Below, piece by piece: positions 35,011 to 45,624 of a DNA stretch of 64,000 bases (position 1 is its first letter; each line of letters starts with the position of its first letter). A program made the position numbers and the translations under genes. The stretch comes from Roridomyces roridus (Eukaryota; Basidiomycota; Agaricomycetes; Agaricales; Mycenaceae). The notes beneath the pieces are model-generated. The model was not told where the DNA came from. It made no database searches and saw only the letters and a program-made list of their open reading frames with translations. The stretch is taken from positions 186,001 through 250,000 of the forward strand of contig JARKIF010000025.1 in assembly GCA_029378245.1 (NCBI GenBank). Reading direction: 5' to 3'.

Positions 35011-36202
35011 CACCATGCCCAGATAAAACGGAATGAACTCGAAATGAACTATGAATAATCACAGAGACTGGGAAGCCCAACAAGTAGGGTGCAATATTCC
35101 GAGCAAACCAAGTGTCACTGCAGACTAAGCCGGCTCGTGACAAATCGGAGCGAAGACAATCCGGGTCAGCGCGAAACGAGCTTGCTGGAAATCCCGACCC
35201 TCACTGAAACCCCCTGCTTCGACGCCCCTACACTGACAGCGCCCTCCACCACCTCGTCTTCGCATATCGAGATGAGCAAGAAAGTGCCGAGGCAGGCAAT
35301 CAGTGCTCCGCAGCCACACGAGAGGATCCGAAGCTTCCACCTCCCATTCGTCCCTGCCTCCCCGGCGTCGTCGTCGTCCTCGGGCCTGAGAAACAGCCCC
35401 ACACGCTACAAGCCCCGCACGTGTACACCTCCAGCCGCACAAAGAGAAACAAAATAATAGGGTCGGAGTCTCGGACGCACCGGTCATCCATTCCCCAACA
35501 GACCTACTTACCCCGTTTCTCTCCGTTCCGTCCGCGTGCCTGTCCCGTTCAAAGCTTGTGCGCACTGCGCATGTGTCGGACGGGAATCACGATCCAGTCG
35601 GGTGAAGTGCGGTGCGATGCGAGAAGGTCTCTGCGCGAGAGCGCGGCGATGAGGGCGAGCAAGGGCGGTCGGGCTAGGCGTGTCTGGCGGTGCGCAGATG
35701 GTTGACACTGCGGCATGACTCACAGTGATCCGACCGATGATTGATGCCAACTCAATGAGCCGCATCTGGTTGAAACTCGGCTCATTGTCAGAATGTGCCG
35801 TTTCTCGCAAATTTATGTGTCTCATCTTTTTCTATGTTACGTCCCCATCTTGAATATCCTCGGTTGGAGTCGAGGCGCTTCAACCCGCCTCTATGTAGGC
35901 ATCAGATTTGACTCAGAGGGGTCTGTGATCCGAAATCAAACATGTTCCGGCATCCGGGTTAAAAGGCCTTGGTTTCGCAACCAATTCGCAACATCATAGA
36001 GAATCACCCACTTTACGCTCGACAGCGCTGAGACTCATCCCGAGTCGGAGAGCCATGTGACAAGAGGCGTGCCTTCACCTCGTCGGCCGATCAACCCATC
36101 TAGGCCCCGTGACGATCGGCATCTACGTTACCCGGAACGCCCATCGGCCGCCGCAAGTCAATTATAATCCTTCCCCGGATTTTGTTGTCCGTAACCACCA
36201 CC
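35011..36202. other. no gene assigned; upstream of acyl-CoA oxidase
   Basis: Two opposing ORFs overlap here (plus 35089-35457, Ser/Thr/Pro-rich; minus 35125-35565, Arg/Gly-rich). Neither shows a domain or exon chain. The last 370 bases should hold the acyl-CoA oxidase promoter. No TATA box is obvious. Confidence 0.4.
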
Positions 36203-38712
36203 ATGCCCGCTCCCCACGACGCCAGCAAGCAGAATGCCATCGACATGGCTGCCGCGCGGGCCAAGACGTCCATTAATGTCTCCACTTTGCGCGACTTTCT
36301 CTACAGTGCGTGGGACACCGACGACGGAGGAATATTGCTTACTCACGACGTCTAGACGGCGCTGCGCAGTGGCAGAAGCGAGAGAGGGTGTCCAATATCC
36401 TCGTCAGTGACCCTCTGTTTAACAAATCTCAGCGGTGAGTGCCTATCTGTGACGTGGCGTCTGTACTCATGTTCCAGGCCATTCCTGACGCGCAAAGAGC
36501 TCTACATCCGCGGTCAGGCGCTCACGAATCGCCTGTACGAGCTCGCGGAGAATCACAAGTGGACGCCGGAGGATGTCCAGCTGGCTTTCGGTGTGGTGAG
36601 TGACGAAGTGTTGTCGATCAATCTGCACAACATCGGTGCGTGTCTTGTTCTTTGTCTTCTCGGGCGACATTCAAGCAAAAGCCAGCTTTCGAGCCCGTCT
36701 TCCTCCTACAGGCCTCCCCCGAGCTCCTCTCCCAATACGGCGACCTTATCGCTAAACGCGGCATACTCGGGTGTTACCTGCAAACTGAGCTCGGGCACGG
36801 AACGAATGTCGGCCGGTTGGAGACGACCGCCACCTACATCCCCGAGACGCAAGAGTTTGAGCTACACTCTCCGACGCTGACGAGTACCAAGTGGTGGATC
36901 GGGGCGTTGGGCAAGACATCTACGCATGGTGTCGTGCAGGCCAAGCTTATCCTGCCTGGCGGCAAGGACGTGGGACCACATTTGTTTTTCGTGCAATTGA
37001 GGGATACGGGTTGATCTCTCTTCTCCGCTTTAAAGGCACTAAACGAGGACAGAAACGCACCAACCCCTCCCGGGTCGCATCCTCGGAGATATTGGTCCAA
37101 AAGCCATGGGGGCTTACGCCGCTACCGACAACGGCTTTGCGCGCTTCACCCACGTACGTATTCCCAAGTCACATATGCTGAGCAAGTTTGCCGGCGTGAC
37201 GGACGAGGGCAAGTACGTTACGCCACCGCACGCAAAACTCAGCTACGGCGGGATGCTGTATATTCGGAGTGGGATGGTCACGGCTGCCGGGTGGCTCGGT
37301 GCCAAAGGTGTGTGTTGCAAGTTAGCTCGACTGTTTCCTTGCTGATCCGCCACAGCTGCTACTGTAGCCATCCGCTACGCCACTGTTCGCCGGCAAGGCA
37401 CGCTGGACCCCGCTTCTGGCCTCGAATCCCAAGTCATCACCTACCCCTCTCTCCACGCCCGACTGCTCCCCATCCTTGCCCGCGCTTACGTCTTCATTGA
37501 GCTAGGTCGAGCTTTGTCGCGCTCCTTCGATGCTCTCGCGCGCGATCTCTCGTCGGGCAATACGTCCCAACTGGCAGAGATGCACGTGATGACGAGCGGA
37601 TTGAAGACGCTCGTTACGACGGCGAGTATTCAGGATGTTGAGACGGCGAGGAGGAGTATGGGCGGGCATGGGTATAGCGCGTTTGCGGGCCTGGGCAAGT
37701 TGTATGCGGATTACGTACCGAGTGCGACGTGCGTTTCCTCCTTATCTCTGCCTCGTCTTTTCATATGCTGAGGAAATGTTGAAGGTACGAAGGAGAGAAC
37801 TACGTCCTCGACCAACAAGTCCTGCGCGCCGGTCTCAAAACATTCAACCTCATATTCAGCAACCCAGCCCTCGCCTCCGCATCCCCCGCCGACAAAGCAA
37901 AGCTCGCAACACGTCTCCCGGGAACGTCGAGGTACCTCCGACTTCTCCTTGACCCGAGCCTGTGTCCTCCCGACTGCATCATTCACCCGGCAGACGACGT
38001 CGTCGGTACAGCTATCTCACTTTTAGAGTGGCGTGCGGCAGCACTGGTGAAGGAGGCTGCGCAGACACAGAAGGATGGCACTCCTGATGCGACGGCGACG
38101 CAGCGCGTGGCCAAGGCTGTTACAGAGGCGTTCGTCGGGTGCGCGGATTGGTGAGATGATTGGGGAGTTGCCGGTCAAGCTTGGGAGGGGGACGAGGGAG
38201 GTGAGGGTTGTTGAGAAGGTTTATGTTTTGGTACGTTGTTTCTTTCTCTCCCTTCTCTCAACGACAGCCTGAATCCTGCGAACCACAGTATCTTCTGACA
38301 ACACTGGAATCAGCACTGGTCGACCTGCTGTCCTTCGGGCTGTACGTTCCTCCCAAGACGGAAGCTGCAGGCGACCCCGCACGTGGGCTACGTCTTGCCA
38401 TCGGCCAGTTCTGCAAGGAGTTGTTGCCCGAGGCTATTGGGTTGACCGATGCGTTTGGGTATTCGGATTGGGATTTGGATAGTGCGCTTGGAGTGCATGA
38501 TGGGAGGGTATATGAGGCGTTGTGGGCGCGTGCGCAGGATGAGCCGTTGAATCAGACGGAGGTTACTGAGGCGTATGAGGTGCGTTGATTTTTTTGACCT
38601 TGCTTCGTTCGTTCGTTTCTCGTGCTGAATCATGATCAACTCAATGCAGGCGTCTATCAAACCGATGATGCTGCGTGGACGGAGGGCTGCTGGGGCTTCT
38701 GCGAAGCTGTGA
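36203..38712 (+). CDS. peroxisomal acyl-CoA oxidase (one frameshift)
   Basis: Exons: 36203-36305, 36356-36434, 36478-36635, 36686-37009, 37053-37307, 37356-37728, 37785-38230, 38289-38579 and 38650-38712. It catalyses the first, FAD-dependent, H2O2-producing step of peroxisomal fatty-acid beta-oxidation. Diagnostic sequence includes GCYLQTELGHGTNVGRLETT and STKWWIGALGKTSTH in the FAD/substrate region, then GDIGPKAMGAYAATDNGF. RRSMGGHGYSAFAGL and YEGENYVLDQQVLRAGLK follow, the latter holding the likely catalytic glutamate. The last exon ends ASAKL, a type 1 peroxisomal targeting signal. The frame slips once near 38137-38139, where one extra G in GGG separates VTEAFV from GARIGEMIGELPVKLGRG. 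All other exons are clean, so a sequence error is as likely as inactivation. The final exon is duplicated at 39587-39649. Confidence 0.88.
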
Positions 38713-38851
38713 TAAAGAACGCCCCCACTGTCAAATGTGTTCTGCGATTTTGTGTTCCCGAGTGCGCTTATTTCATGGCGTTCGGCATCACAACGGAATG
38801 GTCTATTTACAACGCAGTGGGTATGTATGTACCCTTTTGATACCACTCGCG

Positions 38852-39238
38852 CTAGGCGCCGGACCCTGAATTCGAATCTATCACCACCCCATCCTCCCCA
38901 TTCGCCTCTGTTCCCTGCCCTCCTTTTCCGGGCGTACCGTCTACATACCCGCCTTGGCCGTCAACGTGATGATCACGGCCATTCAGAAAGACGCACGTAC
39001 CGACCAGAATCGCCTGGAGTCTCCACCTTTACCACCGATTCGGCCCGAGCCGCCTGCGCCGCCAGTGCCACCTGTGGATTATGATGAATATTAATTTTCG
39101 TGCACTGGGTTTCGTTTGTGGATCGTGGAGTGTACCCGTGAAAACGAGGCCCTGGAGGAGCCCGATGCCCGTGTTGGCGTTGGCGCCGTTCGCGCTTGTG
39201 GCAATCTGATTCTGGGGAACGTTGGGCTGGGTGGACAT
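38852..39238 (-). pseudogene. small glycine-rich protein, copy 1 (probably decayed)
   Basis: Starts MSTQPNVPQNQIATSANGAN. Exon 1 is 39238-39136, a 64-nt intron follows, and exon 2 from 39071 gives the GGTGG-type glycine run (TGGAGGSGRIGGKGGD). Compared with copies 2 and 3, part of exon 2 (the RPVVP..GFP..VL block) is deleted, and the deletion leaves exon 3 (to a TAG at 38852) out of frame. A TATA-like CTTTTATA (minus-strand TATAAAAG) remains 34 bases upstream at 39272-39279. No family recognised. Confidence 0.55.
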
Positions 39239-39525
39239 GATGGGATTCCTTCTGACAGCGAAGCCGCAGCTCTTTTATATGCCCCAGAGTGTCAGTGGCG
39301 CAGTGCGGCTTGGTACGGGTGTGTTTAATAGATTCACGGTCTGGACAGATAGGCGCTCTTGTTGAACTTCTTTGTATTGAACGCCATCTACCCGTCCGTC
39401 CCGTGAACATTAGCGCCAATCTTTCACACTTGGTATCCAATGAAATATGTCACAAGAAAATTTCGTAGCATTTTTAGCTTGTTACAACAAGTCGGCCGAC
39501 AAGAAATACTAGTCACGGCCACTGG

Positions 39526-39567
39526 TCAGCGATCATAATGAATATTCAGCCCGGCCTCCGCAATCTG
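39526..39567 (-). pseudogene. 3'-terminal stub of a BRCT-F-box-LRR gene
   Basis: Reads QIAEAGLNIHYDR plus stop on the minus strand, against LQIAEAGLDIHYDRGF at the end of paralog C. The flank on its 3' side also matches the 3' flank of paralog D. Only these 13 codons remain. Confidence 0.7.
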
Positions 39568-39586
39568 AATCTACTCACTGATGCAG

Positions 39587-39649
39587 GGTTCGATCAAACC
39601 GATGATGCTGCGTGGACGGAGGGCTGCCGGGGCTTCTGCGAAGCTGTAG
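39587..39649 (+). pseudogene. duplicated last exon of acyl-CoA oxidase
   Basis: After an acceptor ACTGATGCAG, 20 codons read GSIKPMMLRGRRAAGASAKL plus stop, nearly identical to exon 9 of the acyl-CoA oxidase (38650-38712), including the AKL targeting tail. No other oxidase exon is present, so it is a partial duplicate. Confidence 0.88.
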
Positions 39650-39814
39650 AATCGAACGCCCACCCGGTATTAAATGTATTCTTCTGTTTTGTGACTTCGA
39701 GTACTCACCTACTTATTTTGCGTCAAAGTCTGTGTGCGGAATTCACTACCAGAGGGTCCATTTGCAACTCAGAGGGTATGTACTCTCATCCGCTAGGCTC
39801 CGGACCCCTGGGAT

Positions 39815-40223
39815 CTAGTCGATCACCACCCCATCCTCCCCATTCGCCTCTGTTCCCTGCCCTCCTTGTCCGGGCGTCCCGTCTACTCATTTCGGTTTCG
39901 GCGGTCAACGTGATGACCACGGCCATTGAGAAAGACGCACGTACCGAGCACATGGCCTGGGAAACCGTCCGGGACCACTGGCCGCTGACTATCTCCACCT
40001 TTACCACCCATTTGGGAGCCCTCACCGCCCTTGCCGCCAGTGCCACCTGTGGATACATATGTGAATATTAATTTTCGCACACGGGGTCTCTACTGTGGGG
40101 CGTACCTATTATGACCGGGAGCCTGAAGCCCGTGTTGGCGGCGGCGCCGTTTGCGCTTGTGGCAGTCTGATTCTGACTGTTGTCTGTGCCAGTGGTCTGA
40201 GGATCGTTGGGCTGGCTGGACAT
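39815..40223 (-). CDS. small glycine-rich protein, copy 2
   Basis: Three exons, 40223-40106, 40046-39945 and 39882-39815, join into 96 codons with introns of 59 and 62 nt. The product begins MSSQPNDPQTTGTDNSQNQT, is Ser/Thr/Asn/Gln-rich at first, then glycine-rich (GGTGGKGGEGSQMGGKGGD). It ends with a short conserved tail (RPVVPDGFPGHVL, then DGTPGQGGQGTEANGEDG). No signal peptide or membrane segment is visible. The family is not one I recognise. Three copies exist in this window and their exon borders agree, which supports the gene model. A TATA box lies 38 bases upstream. Confidence 0.65.
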
Positions 40224-40260
40224 GGGTGGGTTCCTTAAGCCTTCTGACAGCGAAGGCGCA

Positions 40261-40268
40261 CTTTTATA
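40261..40268 (-). promoter_or_regulatory. TATA box of glycine-rich copy 2
   Basis: CTTTTATA on the plus strand, that is TATAAAAG on the minus strand, 38 bases before the ATG. The same element is present in copy 1 and is altered to TTACAAAAG in copy 3. Confidence 0.55.
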
Positions 40269-40719
40269 ACCCCCAGGGTGTCAGGTGCTCACGGTCTTGA
40301 CAGATAGACGCTCTTTAATTAACTTCTTTCTATTCAGCGCCATTTACCCGTCCGATGAAGATTAGCGCCAATCCTTCACACTTGGTAGTATTTTGGGGTC
40401 CAATGAAATAATTCCCTCTTCCTCGGAGCGCATTGTCACAAGAAGGTTTTGTAGCATTTTGAGCTTGTTACAACAAGTCGGCCGACAAGCAATACTAGTC
40501 ACATTACATATTGGTTGAATGTGATTTTTGACTTGTGTTCACTGTTTCAGCGTCTTGAGGTTGTGCGAAAAAGACTCTACCAACACGGTCATGTGACAAC
40601 ATTGATGTTCTCCGGGTTCAATGTTGGTTCAACGCACGCGTCTATCCTAATTCCTGGGTCACTACATACCTCGTGACTAGCTACAGTATACAAGAGCATG
40701 CGAAGAAAGCTTCCCATAT
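40269..40719. other. intergenic; left half is the shared F-box 3' flank
   Basis: About 40290-40500 matches the segments upstream of copies 1 and 3 (CAACAAGTCGGCCGACAAG and ATACTAGT words). In the case of copy 3 that segment directly abuts the end of F-box paralog D. The remainder shows nothing. Confidence 0.5.
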
Positions 40720-43288
40720 TTATCCACTGGCAGCGGCCAGTATTTCCCACAAGGTAACCAGTTGTTTTGCCTCCGCATCGTAGCCCTCCCATCGCGAAAT
40801 CAGCTCCTCTGAGATGTCAAAACCCGGGGCCAGCTGCCGCGTGGTCGGATTGCGAAAGCGTTTGAGATAATTGGCAAATGTATGGAAAACATCATGATGG
40901 GGGGCCCGGATGACTCGGCATTGCGGAGGAGTAATCAAGTTGAGTTCTTGTACGAGCTGTTCATTAACCGATAGGTCCTCGTACGTCAGATATACCCCGA
41001 TGCTCGGCAGGGTGTACCTGGGATATTCGATGAGTTGCCGGCATTGCCTGACAAGGGACAGAAATACCAGAGATCCCGCGGGAATTCACCATCGCTCGTC
41101 TTCCGGAGCACACGCACATAACTATGAGCTACAACATCGCGGTCAAGTACATCCTGCAGTTGTCGGATATATGTGAAATCCAGGTTGGGACGCTGGCTTT
41201 CGTCCGAGTAGGATCGCAATTGTGCTATGGACCCAAAAATGTCGTCCCAACCGAGATTCAAAAGAATATGTGGTTGGAAAAGACTATGGGGCCAGTTCGG
41301 GGCCGGATATCCCTGGCAGCTGAAGCATGAGATAACTGCCAGGATCTGTTGCAGTTGAGGAGCTTGCGCAATAAAATCGATCAACTCTGGCGAAGCACGG
41401 TCGGGAGACATGTCTCTTCGGCTCCAGTCTTCGGAGGACATATCAATGAAATGATGCGCCCATTTCGCACATTCCCAAACGTCGATGATATTTTCCAGTT
41501 CAGGTGACGAGGGAATTTTCTATGCCAGTGTTTATAAGAAATGATCAAATGAACAGAGTTACAGACTCACTTTCAGCCAAATCAACATGCTCTCCATTTG
41601 ATCCCCGAGAGTGCGATGTTCTTGAAGAAACAAAAAATCCCAATTGAATAAGCGGAGAAGGGGAAGGAGCTCCGTACACCGCGGCGACGGTTCAAGGGAT
41701 GTCAGGTACGTAAAGAAATTGCTGACTACCCCGCGCTTCCTTCATGATACCAAAATTAAGATTTACCCACAGCAATTGAAATGCCAACACTCACCAGAAA
41801 GGATAATTCTCTTGGGGATTTGCAAGCGGAAGGGTGTAGACTCGAAGCAAAGAACGCGCAACATCGACCCTTTCTTGCGCCCCGATATAAAAAAACGACG
41901 ATCGAGTTTCATTGAGTAGAAAATCGCCGAATGATGCATGGATAGGGTAAATCCGATCCTCAGAGCTGGAGGGAACAGCCAGGACCGAGTGCAATCTGCG
42001 TAATGTCAGATGTACATCCCCATCCTCTAAACCGCAGAGCTGCTCCAGTTCATAGATTGAAAACTTGTCGGGGAAGGTAAAAATGAGAGCAAGAATTGCC
42101 AGAAGATGTGGGCGCGACCTCTCCGGGACTTGAGAGAGAATCTGGAAGTATAGTTTGTCCAGTGACTTGTAGGACAACGCGTCGCAACTGGAGGAGTGGC
42201 CCAGAATGATCGCCAGCTGGTCCGTGGGCCGGAAGTCTTTATCGTCAACAAAGTTGATGACCGTGGCCGCGTAAGTGAAGTACCCTGACGAGTTTCGAAC
42301 CAACACGTCCAAAGTATCGCCTGATGGCCACGGAGAAGAAACCCTCGCCATGGTCGAATGCTCCCTGTGAATGCGGGAGAATTCCTCGCAAAGGAAAGTC
42401 TCCACGTCGGCGAAGGACTGTTCGATATTCATCGTAGACAGGCCGTCACACATATTCTCGTCGAAGAATCCCTGAATCTCGGGCTCAGGACGACTGGCGA
42501 TGACGATTTGGATGGGGAGCGCGTGTGCACGGAAGGTTCGGAAAATGGAGCGCAAGATTTCCAACTGAATCGGAATTCCATCGCACTCGTCAAGTCCGTC
42601 GATCAGGAGAATCCGTGGCGTGCAATGTTTCGCCGAGAGGCAGGGTTTAGCAATGAGTTTCCTCAATTGCGAAGCGATGGAGGTGGCGACGAGTAAAGGG
42701 TTGTTCTCCACCATTTTCGATATCGCGGGGCCCAGCTCGCGGTCGAAGATGGCGAGCTGGTACGCCAGAGTAGCGAAAAGAACCCTCCCCTTTCCGCGGG
42801 TCGGATGGTTTCGTTTGAAGAAGTAGCTTCCACCCAGGATTCCCGCGTTATGGAAGCGTCGGCAAAGTGTCTGCATCACGGCGGATTTGCCGGCCCCCGC
42901 AGGTCCGTGAAGCCACACGACGCGTGTTTCCGGGTCCTGCATTTGGTCCCAAAGATCGTCCAGCAACTCGACGCGTGTTTCTGGGTGGCATCGTGGCTGA
43001 GGGAAGCTTTCAGCCGAGTCATACAGAGCCTCCAGTGCGACATGGGTATGGAGAATATCCAGGCCTTTCCACAAGGTTAACTACAAAAATGTGCAGTGGT
43101 GGAGACGCACCTCGCCTCCGTTTGGGCCCGATGTTTCCCGCGACATTATAAAAGTTTCCTCCCTGGAACGAAAAGCCGCCACAGTTGCGGAACATGGGCG
43201 ACCGCGGGGGATTGGATTCAGAGGAGACAAGAGCAGATGAGTCGCTCAGCGAGGCCATACGAGCAGACGAGTCGCTCAGCGAGGCCAT
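40720..43288 (-). CDS. NACHT-domain NLR-like NTPase (one frameshift)
   Basis: Exons: 43288-43111, 43064-41795, 41721-41571 and 41519-40720; introns 46, 73 and 51 nt. The N-terminus carries the agaric motif FRNCGGFSFQGGNFYNVAGN. The NACHT domain follows: Walker A GPAGAGKSAVMQTL, Walker B RILLIDGLDECDG, then IVIASRPEPEI. A winged-helix-like region (FSIYELEQLCGLEDGDVHLT, then IYPIHASFGDFLLNE) comes next. A helical C-terminus without WD40, ankyrin or TPR repeats ends at 40720. The frame slips near 41066-41070: FPRDLW continues one base out of phase as VFLSLVRQCRQLIEYPRY, so one G seems to be missing. Family knowledge: such NLR-like STAND proteins are linked to non-self recognition and cell death in fungi. 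The start is ambiguous because of a 30-bp tandem repeat with two ATGs (43288 and 43258). Confidence 0.82.
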
Positions 43289-43290
43289 AC
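43231..43290. repeat. 30-bp tandem duplication at the NLR start
   Basis: Two units, 43231-43260 and 43261-43290, differ by a single base. On the minus strand each encodes MASLSDSSA, so the NLR has two adjacent in-frame start codons. Confidence 0.9.
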
Positions 43291-44091
43291 GAGCTGGCGA
43301 AGTGTGGGTGTGCGAGAGTATCAGCAACCAAGGCACTTTATTACCACCATCATCAAACTTGGGCTTGACCCCCTTATCCCGCATCAACCCCGCATGGCGT
43401 GAACAATCCCACCGCTTGATCTTGTCAGTAAAGCTCAAGCCTCAAGTTGAGTTCATCCTCAGGTGCACTATCCGTCACTTTGAGGCTCCAACCATTTCGT
43501 TTTCGTTTGCGATTCGGAGATCTTGTTCTCAGTTTCAGGCTCACAGATCAAGGGAAGAACGGAACGAACAATAGCATTATATTGTGGGTGGGGAAACGCG
43601 GCGGGAAACGGAAAAGAAACCGTTTGCAACCGTTTCATGTGGCACGGAAAAACCGTTGATTGGTCAGTATTGTAAGGTCAGGGGAAAATCGGATATCTTA
43701 TTGAGTTGAATCACAGGCTCGTATTTATACTCCCTCGAGAACAATAGCATGTTGGAACTACCGGGCCTGCTGTGTGCAAAGGGCTTGAAAAATAGCTTGT
43801 AGAAGACTGCGGACTGTACACACTATCACCGCCAGAGTGCGCCCAGCTGCCGGTCAGCTGGGCGCGAGATGTGTACCCGATGTTGCTGACAGATGGTATA
43901 TATCCGGATGGTAGTCGGGTGAAAACCACCTCTGATCTTTAATGGGTCCATGCTGGATCCAGCTTTCATGGGCGCCAGCTGGTCCAAGTAGCTGACCACA
44001 AGCTGCTAGTTCTGTCGTCAATCCCAGTCGTACACCAGTCAAAACAGGCTCATCACGCTCGAAAGATATATGAGAAAAAATGAATTCATTA
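43291..44091. other. intergenic left of a MITE
   Basis: Upstream of the NLR. A minus-strand ORF (43854-44126) reaches into the MITE end and has no recognised domain. Nothing else supported. Confidence 0.4.
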
Positions 44092-44581
44092 CAAGGGGGT
44101 ACCGGGCCGTTAATCCGGCACCGCACGCTGGTTAGTTAGTCCCCCCCTCCGACCCTTAAATTTTTTTTCAGACCCCCACTTTTTTGAGCTTGAATGGGCA
44201 TCTACAAGCTTCACAGGAGTGAAAATATACACTCTGTGGTTGTTCTGAGGTATCTGCAGCTGTTTTGATGGGAATTTCCATATATGGACAAATCGGCCAT
44301 CATTCGGCACATCAACAATCACGTGGGCTGAGCCTATACGTCAGATTTCAACCAGCTAGCAGCATTGAAAGCAGGTACCAGGTTAGGACCAGCTGAACCA
44401 GTGCCTCTGAGCTCGCCGCTCTCCCGCAAGCGAGAAATTTGCGGTGCTCTAATGACCCAATTTGGAAGGTCACGTGCGTAATTCCCTAATGGGGAATTAC
44501 GTAGTTAGTTAGTCCCCCTCGCCCATCCTTATTTCAAAAATCCGGCGTATGTTCCGTAATTAAAATTTTGGTACCCCCTTG
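44092..44581. mobile_element. hAT-type MITE with perfect 8-bp target duplication
   Basis: Terminal inverted repeats CAAGGGGGTACC (44092-44103) and GGTACCCCCTTG (44570-44581) bound 490 bp. The flanks are identical 8-mers ATTCATTA at 44084-44091 and 44582-44589. The 8-bp duplication and CA-GGGG type ends fit the hAT superfamily. The body has no transposase and holds a duplicated GTTAGTTAGTCCCCC word (about 44130 and 44505) plus a CGTAATTCCC/GGGAATTACG hairpin near 44470-44494. Confidence 0.85.
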
Positions 44582-45624
44582 ATTCATTATACATAGAAAC
44601 ATGCACGAGGTGAGCGCGGAGGCAACATAGAGAATATAGAATGTAGCGAAGACTTGGGGCCGAGATGAAAGCCATGTGGATAGAATGGTGTCGGCGACGA
44701 CCAGCAAGAGACACAAGAGAGAATTAAAGAAGTGTCAACGCGGTGACCGGAGAACGAATGAAAGGAGGAATGTCAAGATTGGGCTGGTGTATAAGTATGT
44801 AGGTAGAGCAGTCAGTTTTAAATACCGAGATTAGCCGAGGCAATGCGGAGGCGGTACGGCGCGGCTGGCATCAATGGCGCGTGAGCGCTGGTCTCGTTTC
44901 CAGATGCTCTAGGGCAGCCCTCGCTATCGCTCGCAGGCAGAGACGCTAACCGGGGGTATCGGTGATTCGGAAATCATTCCGAGGCAGAAATCACGAGAAA
45001 TTTGATGGAGGATCACTGCGTTAGGGCGGTGATCCCGCATCAAATCTACCTCGGATCATGTCACCGGCAGCCTCTGGAACCCAGTCTGCAACAGATACCG
45101 TGGTCTACTTGTCATCTCGTTCACCTGCAATTCCGTGTTCCTCTCCCAGTGTCAGTGGTCGAGCCACTGCATGTCCCATTTTTTGCTTTGCTTTGTGAGA
45201 GTTCATGTCGCACGCGCTGTTGTCTTCCTGCGTGCTTGGGCTTCGCTTCCCCTGTTGAATTTCTTCAAGAATCAGGAAGGAAGAGAGAGCAGAAAGAGCA
45301 ATCAACTTCCAAGTTTGGCTATGTGCTTGATGTGTGCCGCTCCCGTGACATGCACGTGCAATATGCGCGCGTAAACACCCGTGGCGTGAGCCGCAGCTCA
45401 GCCCACGGGGACGCGCTTCGCGCGACTGGGTGTGGCAGCGCCGGAGCGGCGCTGCGCTGCCCTCGGCAGCCTCGCGGCTTTGGTGATGGCATCATTCAGT
45501 GGGACTCGAGCTTGTCGGAACGCAGCAAGTCCCACCATGATCTCGGTTAGTTGTCCCAAACAGGAAGGCAGTGGGATTGGGACTCGCTAAGCGAGTCCCA
45601 GTCCCACCGTTCTTGTTACTCCTC
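44582..45624. other. intergenic with hydrophobic minus-strand ORF and strong hairpins
   Basis: A minus-strand frame (44716 towards 44590) reads as one membrane segment (VFATFYILYVASALTSCMF) and runs into the MITE, which gives it an artificial end. It has no ATG near its start and no family. The 45400-45610 stretch is GC-rich and palindromic (see the hairpin at 45571). No gene is called. Confidence 0.4.
45571..45607. repeat. 17-bp stem hairpin with 3-nt loop
   Basis: GTGGGATTGGGACTCGC at 45571-45587 pairs with GCGAGTCCCAGTCCCAC at 45591-45607, with a single G-T pair. A related shorter palindrome (GTGGGACT/AGTCCCAC) lies at about 45501-45536. Confidence 0.85.

Larger units (their letters stand above)
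33514..35824. repeat. imperfect inverted repeat, about 70 bp arms, 2.3 kb apart
   Basis: The arm at 33514-33587 (AGAAACGGCACAT ... TTTCAACAAGATGCGGCTC) matches the reverse complement of 35753-35824 (AGAAACGGCACAT ... TTTCAACCAGATGCGGCTC) with scattered mismatches and small gaps. The enclosed 2.3 kb carries GGCGGTA-rich clusters and AT-rich patches but no transposase-like ORF. It may be a large non-autonomous element or two inverted gene fragments. Confidence 0.55.

Noticed and set aside
35125..35565. 146-codon minus-strand ORF before acyl-CoA oxidase
   Set aside because: Arg/Gly-rich, opposed by an equally long plus-strand ORF, no recognisable motif.
41048..41075. A 20-nt GT-AG segment that would restore the NLR frame
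   Set aside because: Too short to be an intron, and the alternative frame through the segment (VFLSLVRQCRQL) is natural protein, so a single missing base is preferred.
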